From Branchiostoma floridae (taxonomy: Eukaryota; Chordata; Leptocardii; Amphioxiformes; Branchiostomatidae), in the NCBI RefSeq assembly GCF_000003815.2, contig NC_049984.1, forward strand, positions 25,102,476-25,161,848: a stretch of DNA of 59,373 nucleotides, given 5' to 3'. Position 1 is the stretch's first letter. Each line of letters starts with the position of its first letter. This document shows, one piece after another, positions 22,901 to 31,900 of the stretch. The notes beneath the pieces are model-generated. The model did not search any database and had not been told where the DNA came from. It worked only from the letters and a program-made list of their open reading frames with translations. Made by a program: the position numbers and the translations under genes.

Positions 22901-25900
22901 GCTGCTTGGGAGACAGCCAGGTTCAGTCTGTGGCATACACAGTGGATAGCCACTGTGTATGGATTGTCCCGATGAAGCAGGCCAGTCACACCATTGATGT
23001 CACTGGCCATCACGGCAGCCCCATCAATCCCAAGTCCTAGTACCTATTCAGCACAAACATTTTCAAACAGTGATCAGTGCACAGTCTTTCACTGAAGCCA
23101 ATGGTTATTAAAGCTGTGGTGGTGCATAAGATGTATACTTGAATGAACTAACTTCCATAGAAGAATACCGGCAGAAGATTGTGTTTTTCAATTATGTGCT
23201 GTTACTATTCTTACTTCATTTTGGCAAAGGGTCTATAAAAAGTAGCAAATCAAAAACATGTCAACCAATTTTGCAGGGGTCTGCCATGGAGGCTAGCATA
23301 AACTCACCTTCCTCACTGGAATGTCATATCCACCCAGGATGGCCAGCATTGTCCTGTAGAGGGTGTCGGCCTTCCCATCTGCCACTTTTTCACACCGCAG
23401 AAAAGTTGTCACTAATTCTGCGGTGTGAACCCGCACATAGCGAATTACGAGGACGACATGTTTTTCTGAGCTTCTGTCCGTGGACTCGTCGACCCCCAAC
23501 GCTACCCACGGGCTTGCCCTGGCCTCTCTGGCAGTCTGCTCCTCGATCACGTCATTCAGGCATTTGAGCAGGTTGTTAAAGGTGGTTGGGCTGTCGTGCG
23601 TGGCATTTCTGCCAGTGTTCAGGTCTTTAACCACCTGTAGTCCCTGCTCTCTCTGCAGTTCCAGAAGGCTTCTGAAAATCAATAAGTCAGTCACAGATCA
23701 GATCTCAGTTTAAGAATCAGTAGGTGTTGTATTATCATTTATATGACATGAAGACATGAATCTATCATTTGGTCTTAAGATTAGTACTTATTCCCTAGTT
23801 CTTAAGAGATAATTCCTTGCTCTTAAAAAGATACCTACTTGTATTTTCTGTTTGCCACCTCTTCTGTTGCAATCCAGTACACTGTGCGCAGTGCTGCCTC
23901 TGTCGCCTTTTCCTTCTTCGCCTTTGCCTTGTCCAGACCCCTGACCAGCAAAGGCTGGTTGGCATCCCTTGCAGCAACAGTGGCTTTATGGTGGTTTCCT
24001 TTGGTGTGCTTTTTTAGAGTCTTCGGCCTGCACAAAACATTTGAAAATAAAATAACCCAATGTATACAACTGAAAGTAAGTAAAGAAAAAAGTAATAACG
24101 TTACATATGCTCAAGTTCAATTACATGTTACAATGCATCTAGTGTTATTGTACCTGAAATTCTTCGTCCCAGTTGACCATATAGAATCTCTGCGTTGCTC
24201 CCGGCACCACTTGCACCACATCACTGTGCCGTTGAAAGCCAGCCATGGCCTGGAGAGCATCCATTTCTGCTGGAACCTCTTAATCCTTTGCTTCTTAGGT
24301 GCTGGCGCATCTTCCTCGCACCCGGTCTCCCGTTGCTGCCTCTTCCCCCCCTTCGTCTTCTTCTTAGGTGCCGACACACCCTTTTCACTCTCACTCTCCT
24401 GTGGCTGCTTGTTCCCCCCTTTCTTCTTGTTCTTCTTCTTAGGTGCCGGCGTATCTTCTTCACTCTCACTCTCAGTCACCTGTGGCTGCTTCTTCCCCCC
24501 TTTCTTCTTCTTAGGTGCCGGCGTATCTTCTTCACTCTCACTCTCAGTCACCCTTGGCTGCTTCTTCCCCCCTTTCTTCTTGTTCTTAGGTGCCGGCGTA
24601 TCTTCTTCACTCTCACTCTCAGTCACCCTTGGCTGCTTCTTCCCCCCTTTCTTCTTCTTCTTAGGTGCCGGCGTATCTTCTTCACTCTCACTCTCAGTCA
24701 CCCTTGGCTGCTTCTTCCCCCCTTTCTTCTTCTTCTTAGGTGCCGGCGTATCTTCTTCACTCTCACTCTCAGTCACCTGTGGCTGCTTCTTCCCCCCTTT
24801 CTTCTTGTTCTTAGGTGCCGGCGTATCTTCTTCACTCTCACTCTCAGTCACCCCTTGGCTGCTTCTTCCCCCCTTTCTTCTTCTTCTTAGGTGCCGGCGT
24901 ATCTTCTTCACTCTCACTCTCAGTCACCCTTGGCTGCTTCTTCCCCCCTTTCTTCTTGTTATTAGGAGCCGGCGTATCTTCTTCACTCTCACTCTCAGTC
25001 ACCCTTGGCTGCTTCTTCCCCCCTTTCTTCTTCTTCTTAGGTGCCGGCGTATCTTCTTCACTCTCACTCTCAGTCACCCTTGGCTGCTTCTTCCCCCCTT
25101 TCTTCTTCTTCTTAGCTGCCGGCGTATCTTCTTCACTCTCACTCTCAGTCACCCTTGGCTGCTTCTTCCCCCCTTTCTTCTTCTTCTTAGGTGCCGGCGT
25201 ATCTTCTTCACTCTCACCCTCAGTCACCTGTGGCTGCTTCTTCCCCCCTTTCTTCTTCTTAGGTGCCGGCGTATCTTCTTCACTCTCACTCTCAGTCACC
25301 CTTGGCTGCTTCTTCCCCCCTTTCTTTTTCTTCCTAGGTGGGGGAGCATCTTCACTCTCACTCCCGGTAGGTTCCGGGGCAGGAGCCTCGTAAACAGGCA
25401 TGTCTGCTGCAAGGGAAGGGGCTGCGCCTGAATTCATGGGTGTTGGAGGCTCATCGGCAGTCGTGCCCGGATCCACTGGGGTACATGTCGCATCGGCATA
25501 TGTTGACTGACCCTAACCAAAAGAAAGAGAAACACTAGTCGTTTAACATCCTATAAGTCAAGTCATTTGAGCCTTGTTTGTCACCAAACAGAACTTTACA
25601 GCCCATGTTACTAGGCTCTATCAATATGTACATTTGATGCATTTTGAACATAAGATTGGCTTAACAACATAAATTTTGGGTCAAGAATGAAATTTAGACA
25701 TAAAAGTAAATAAATAAATATAAAATAAAATAAAAAACTAAAAAAAAAATTATATCTGTTGTCACAGTCAATAAAGAGGTGTGAATTGTACCCTCCTCAC
25801 TGAAAATGTGGCTTGGTGTTTGCTTATCTTGTTAACACATCCTTGAAAATTTAAATGACAATTGACCTTCCTGGTAGGGAACAATAGGCAAGGGTGGCTA

Positions 25901-28900
25901 ATTTGGGTAATAATCCCTGCTGGTCTTGGAGCTGTCAGAGTTAGAATTAAATTATTTCAAACACACACAAAAATAGTATCTAGTACATATTGAAAGAACG
26001 ATAAGAAAGTAAGAAAACAAGAGTTCTAAATGATACCTTCAATTAATATTGCAGGAAATTCCCAGTAATTCCAGGCTAAAACCATTGATTACTAATTCAA
26101 TATTGTTAATCTTTAACACAAAATTTTATGCAAGTCACATTTCTTACCTGATTGATCTTGAAGAAGCTGGAGATTGATCTCTCTGTGGTTCTCCCTTTTT
26201 TTCCTCTCTTCATTTTCCCCAAGTTCAAAAACTCCTTATCACTCAGTTATCTTGAAAAAAAAAATGTACAGATATAACAACATATAAAAAGTAAAAAAAA
26301 AATCCCCCAAAACAGTTCTATTCAGTTCAAGAAAAAATAATTGTACATGTCCAAAGGGCACTGTTATCCATAAACAACATCCATTTATCGATCTTTTGGA
26401 AATAAAGAGTCCAATTATCTCGAAGGAACCTGAAAAAATGCGGCATCTGTTTGACATTTGCTACGGATTTTGTACCGATCGCGCCCCCCTCCCAGTTGTC
26501 ATTTACGTTAAATGTTGTTTTTCCCCTTTCCACGGACGGTATTGTACCAAAGAACAACCCAAAAAAACTCCAAAATAATCCTAAAGTTATCAGGCATTCA
26601 ATGAGTTTTCGTAAACTTTTCAAAGTTTCAAGCTTACCTGGCTTGCATACAGCGTAGCGTGCTTCTTCCCGCGAATGAAGTTGTCCGTAGGGACATTAGA
26701 TATTCCACCAATAGTAGTGCCCATCCGCGCTGCGTCACGCCGAAATATGGCCAATAGGAGTAGGGTGCGACTCTCGCGAGATTACGCGAGACTACAAGGA
26801 CTAAAACTAAAACGCTTTGGTGTCTGCACTGAAGATCTCTGTGAGATTTACCTACTATATGTCCGACCTATCATGGAATATGCGGCCCCAGTATGGCATC
26901 CAGGTTTAACATGTCAACAATCGGATGCATTAGAACGCATACAAAAGCGTGCGCTAAGAATCATTCTGGGCAGCGAATATACTTGTTATACCGAAGCTCT
27001 ATGTAGGCTAAATATGAACACTTTAAAAGCAAGAAGAGAATTTCTATGTCTTAAGTTCGCGAAATCCATGTTTAATTCACCCATTTTTCGAAGCTGGTTG
27101 CCAGCTACCCGTAATGAAGTTCACAACAGAGACTTAAAACGAGGGCTCGAGCTTAGCATACCTTTTGCCAGACATGATAGGTACAGAAACAGTGCTATTC
27201 CATACTTGTCCGCACTATTAAATACTGATTTATAGCCTGTTTATAGTCACATGACTACTACATGGAATCTTGATTACTCCTCATGTAAGCCTTTGTGTGC
27301 AGCAATTATTGTTAAATATGTTATATTGTATATATTAAGATGCTTTTAAGACTAAAACTAACTTAATTCAGCCAGTTTTACAGCACTGTATGAAAGGCTG
27401 CAACGTTGTTTTAGTATGTCCATGTATGTATGTATATGTATGTTTGAATAAACCATTGATAAGATAAGGGTTTTCAAAATGGCGGCCGGGAGCGCTGCTC
27501 GGAGACCGGATCGGCAAATTTTGAACATTTGAGCTAAGTTTCCGAGGGGAAATTAGGGCGTACAGAAGCCGTACATCCAAAAAACAGGGCGTACATTTTG
27601 TGATATTTTTATTAAAGGGCGTACATTGTACGCCCGTACGCATTGCTAGCTAAAAGCCTGGCTACAACCCTGATATCATGTATACAAATGTCTTCTCCTG
27701 ACTTCAACCCACATGTTTAGTGTCCATATATAGCAGGAGAAAGTGTTCCTTACATCAGCAGACCTGTCCCCTGCATGGTACCACATGTCGTCCACCAGAC
27801 CAGATAGCAGCTTCAGGGAGTCCGGGGCACAGTTGGGCTGGGCCAGTAGGGACATAGCCTAGCAGGAACACAACAACAACAGAAACAGTAGGGACATAGC
27901 CTAGCAGGAACACAACAACAACAGAAACAGTAGGGACATAGCCTAGCAGGAACACAACAACAACAGAAACAGTAGGGACATAGCCTAGCAGGAACACAAC
28001 AACAACAGAAACAGTAGTGACATAGCCTAGCAGGAACACAACAACAACAGACACAGTAGTGACATAGCCTAGCAGGAACACAACAACAACAGAAACAGTA
28101 GGGACATAGCCTAGCAGGAACACAACAACAACAGAAACAGTAGGGACATAGCCTAGCAGGAACACAACAACAGAAACAGTAGGGACATAGTCTAGCAGGA
28201 ACACAACAACAACAGAAACAGTAGGGACATAGTCTAGCAGGAACACAACAACAACAGAAACAGTAGGGACATAGCCTAGCAGGAACACAACAACAACAGA
28301 AACAGTAGGGACATAGCCTAGCAGGAACACAACAACAACAGAAACAGTAGTGACATAGCCTAGCAGGAACACAACAACAACAGACACAGTAGTGACATGG
28401 CCTAGCAGGAACACAACAACAACAGAAACAGTAGTGACATAGCCTAGCAGGAACACAACAACAACAGAAACAGTAGGGACATAGCCTAGCAGGAACACAA
28501 CAACAACAGAAACAGTAGTGACATAGCCTAGCAGGAACATAACAACAACAGAAACAGTAGTGACATGGCCTAGCAGGAACACAACAACAAGTAGAAACAG
28601 TAGTGACATAGCCTAGCAGGAACACAACAACAGAAACAGTAGTGACATAGCCTAGCAGGAACACAACAACAACAGAAACAGTAGGGACATAGCCTAGCAG
28701 GAACACAACAACATCAGAAACAGTAGGGACATAGCCTAGCAGGAACACAACAACAACAGAAACAGTAGTGACATAGCCTAGCAGGAACACAACAACAACA
28801 GAAACAGTAGTGACATAGCTACAGGAACACCACACAACAGAACAGTAGGGACATAGCCTAGCAGGAACACAACAACAACAGAAACAGTAGTGACATATAG

Positions 28901-31900
28901 CCTAGCAGGAACACAACAACAACAGACTCTGAAACAGTAGTGACATAGCCTAGCAGGAACACAACAACAACAGAAACAGTAGTGATATAGCCTAGCAGGA
29001 ACAACAACAACAACAGAAACAGTAGGGACATAGCCTAGCAGGAACACAACAACAACAGAAACAGTAGGGACATAGCCTAGCAGGAACACAACAACAACAG
29101 AAACAGTAGTGATATAGCCTAGCAGGAACACAACAACATCAGGCACAGTAGTGACATAGCCTAGCAGGAACACAACAACATCAGAAACAGTAGGGACATA
29201 GCCTAGCAGGAACACAACAACAACAGAAACAGTAGTGATATAGCCTAGCAGGAACACAACAACATCAGGCACAGTAGTGACATAGCCTAGCAGGAACACA
29301 ACAACATCAGAAACAGTAGTGACATAGCCTAGCAGGAACACAACAACAACAGAAACAGTAGGGACATAGCCTAGCAGGAACACAACAACAACAGAAACAG
29401 TAGTGACATTGCCTAGCAGGAACACAACAACAACAGAAACAGTAGTGACATAACCTAGCAGGAACACAACAACAACAGAAACAGTAGGGACATAGCCTAG
29501 CAGGAACAACAACAACAACAGAAACAGTAGTGACATAGCCTAGCAGGAACACAACAACAACAGAAACAGTAGTGACATAGCCTAGCAGGAACACAACAAC
29601 AACAGAAACAGTAGGGACATAGCCTAGCAGGAACACAACAACAACAGAAACAGTAGGGACATAGCCTAGCAGGAACACAACAACAACAGAAACAGTCATA
29701 AACTTTCCAATACATTTCAATACATCAACATTAAAGTTAAAGTTGCCCGTGCTTCTGTTAAAGATGAGACAAAGAGTTTTTAAGTCTTACTCTTAACGTT
29801 GGGAATGGATTCGTCGTGTGGTTTTTAAACACTCATTACACATGCATCAGCACCAAGGCCAAAACCAAAGGCACTAACATTTCATTTTCCTTTAAAAGGA
29901 TTTGCTATTTATAAAGATCAAACATTTGTGGGACAAGCTCAGTAAAAGTTTGATCTCACTTGGGTGCAGCTCTGCAGGGTTCATACAATGTAGCACTACT
30001 GTGTTATGTTCACTGATTTTTTTAGAATTTAGATATTGCGTAATACGTAAAAGTATAACTTGGAAGACAACGAAATACACAAAGTGTAAGAAAATTTGTT
30101 CTTTATCTCTTAAGTTTGTTGAGTAATCTTTTGAACCCCGCAGAGCCGCAGCGGTACAGTGAGATAACACCTTAAGAAGTTAAGTGTCTACCTGTGGCCA
30201 GTTGTCCACATATGGCACGATCATCCTGAGACGGGTTTCCATAGCATCTCTCAGGAACTCTCGAGTGTGTCTGCGTCTGTAGGGTAAAGGGGTAATTCTA
30301 AATGTGATCAAATATGTTATGATTCAATCTCAACTAAATCTAGTGGTTTTAGAAGAGATAGAAATGTAACTATGCAGTATCCCAATGACCTAGCCAATCA
30401 ACTTATCATTGACAATCCCAGACCCACCTTGCTACATGGTTCAGGTCAGGCTTTTAGCCAGGCATGCGTCAACGCGTCATCTGGACGCACTTTTCTTAGA
30501 ATAACAAGAAATTTGATGCCCCTGGACGCCCTATACTGGGGAGAAAATCCTCTGACAAGCATGAAATTCTGATTGACCAGGGATGCTACCAGGTCATCTG
30601 TGGTCACAGTCTTCTACTGTGATATCTGTAACAGTATTTTTGCCTCTTTGGATACCTTAGAATGCACTGTTTTAACTTAAAATCATCAAAAACTCTGCAC
30701 CATGCCCCCAGACCCCCCTACAATAGTCACTTACCACAACTCACCAATAAGTTTGGACTCCCTATTACAAAATCCTAGCTAAAAGCCTGGTTCAGGTACA
30801 GGTCCAGACCTGAGATAACTTATCAGTGATAACTTGAGAGTGGCCGATACTGAAAACAATGGTCCATTTGGGCTTGTAGCGCAGTGGGGCCGGCATTCAG
30901 CTAGTGGTTGATTTACATGTACCGTAATGTAGGGGTGGGTACCGGTACAGACAATTCAGGTCTAGGTACGGTCCAGGTCTAGGTACGGTCCAGGTCTAGA
31001 GGGTCAGGTCCAGGTTCAAGTCAGAACTATGAATTTGAAAGCTTGTGAATGGGCGATACTCAAATGGTTCATTTCTCTACAAAGGAGTCTTTCTTTGTAA
31101 ACAACACTAACTGCCTCAGTCTGTTAACTTGACCAAGTTTGACAGTAGAAACTTGATAAAAATGAGTCTGCTTTTTACTACTTGGCACGTTATTTTCTTA
31201 GGACGTATTAGCTCTGGAACACGTGAACATTTGACGGTATAATCTGTTTATTTTCTGATCAGTCTGGTCTCCTGATTTTTTGTCAGGTCTGGTCTCCTGA
31301 TTTTTTGTCAGGTCTGTTTTTTCTGGAACGGTCCAACAAGAAAAACGGTTTTGAACTACCCCTACTGTACCCCTACATAGTGAGCTACTCACTCCACATG
31401 CCCCTCCTCCACCTGCTGTGTCTCCTGTGCCATCTGTTCAGCCAGCTGTGCGTTACAGACACCCACAAAGTGCAGGGCCAGGTCTCCCCCACCCCTGGGG
31501 AACATCCCGTGGGACACGGCGGGGAGGCCCTCGGTCTGAGCTGCCTCCGCCAGCGCCTCCACGCTCCACCCGTGGGTGGGGACGAACTCCAGCGCAGCGT
31601 CCAGCAGTCTCTGTCTCACCTCTGACTCTGGTATCTCCTCATGCATGTGGGGATCTTCTGAGCTGCAAAAAATAGAAGGCATAGAAATGAATGTTTGTAT
31701 CTTTTGATAGAATCTAAAAATGACCATGTTCTACAATGTGTTTTTCTTACTTAAATCTACTCATACGCTGGCTTTTAGCTATGATTTAATTATAGGGGCT
31801 CCAAATTTCTTGTTGAGTCATGGCAAGTGATATAGGCACCACTATTACAGGGGTGTCTGGGGGCATCCACCTCATGGTGCAGAGTTTTTGAGAATTCTTA

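Larger units (their letters stand above)
19920..27660 (-). mobile_element. 7.74-kb hAT transposon with its own intron-bearing transposase gene
   Basis: It starts CAGGCTTTTAGCTAG and ends CTAGCTAAAAGCCTG, flanked by the perfect 8-bp duplication GCTACAAC (19912-19919, 27661-27668). It contains a nine-exon minus-strand transposase gene (21149-26213), a hairpin at 20280-20370, an L1-like fragment (about 20600-20990) and a LINE 3' fragment (about 26780-27477). The 343-bp element at 30447-30789 has the same ends and is a likely non-autonomous partner. It lies in COQ9 intron 5 in the same orientation as COQ9. Confidence 0.93.
19584..27672. mobile_element. Outer hAT-like MITE split by a 7.7-kb hAT insertion
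   Basis: The left part 19584-19919 starts CAGTGTTGTAGCCAGC. The right remnant 27661-27672 completes GGCTACAACCCTG. The perfect 8-bp duplication ATATCATG flanks the whole (19576-19583 and 27673-27680). Without the insertion and its duplicated site it is 340 bp, the same size as relatives at 37357-37695 and 53078-53420. Confidence 0.92.

Noticed and set aside
23839-25431. 530-codon plus-strand frame with Phe/Pro/Ser-rich repeats
   Set aside because: It is the antisense shadow of the Lys/Glu repeat array in the hAT transposase exon, which has splice sites and domain context on the minus strand.
21149-26213. Domesticated host gene derived from a hAT transposase
   Set aside because: Intact inverted ends, a perfect 8-bp duplication and a frameshift show it is a resident transposon copy.
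27845-29697. CRISPR-like array
   Set aside because: The units are contiguous with no unique spacers and the locus is an animal intron.
27755-29720. Long minus-strand open frames rich in Val/Leu or Cys (up to 340 codons)
   Set aside because: They are by-products of a 42-bp repeat whose length is a multiple of three; only the COQ9 exon at 27754-27858 within this span is real.
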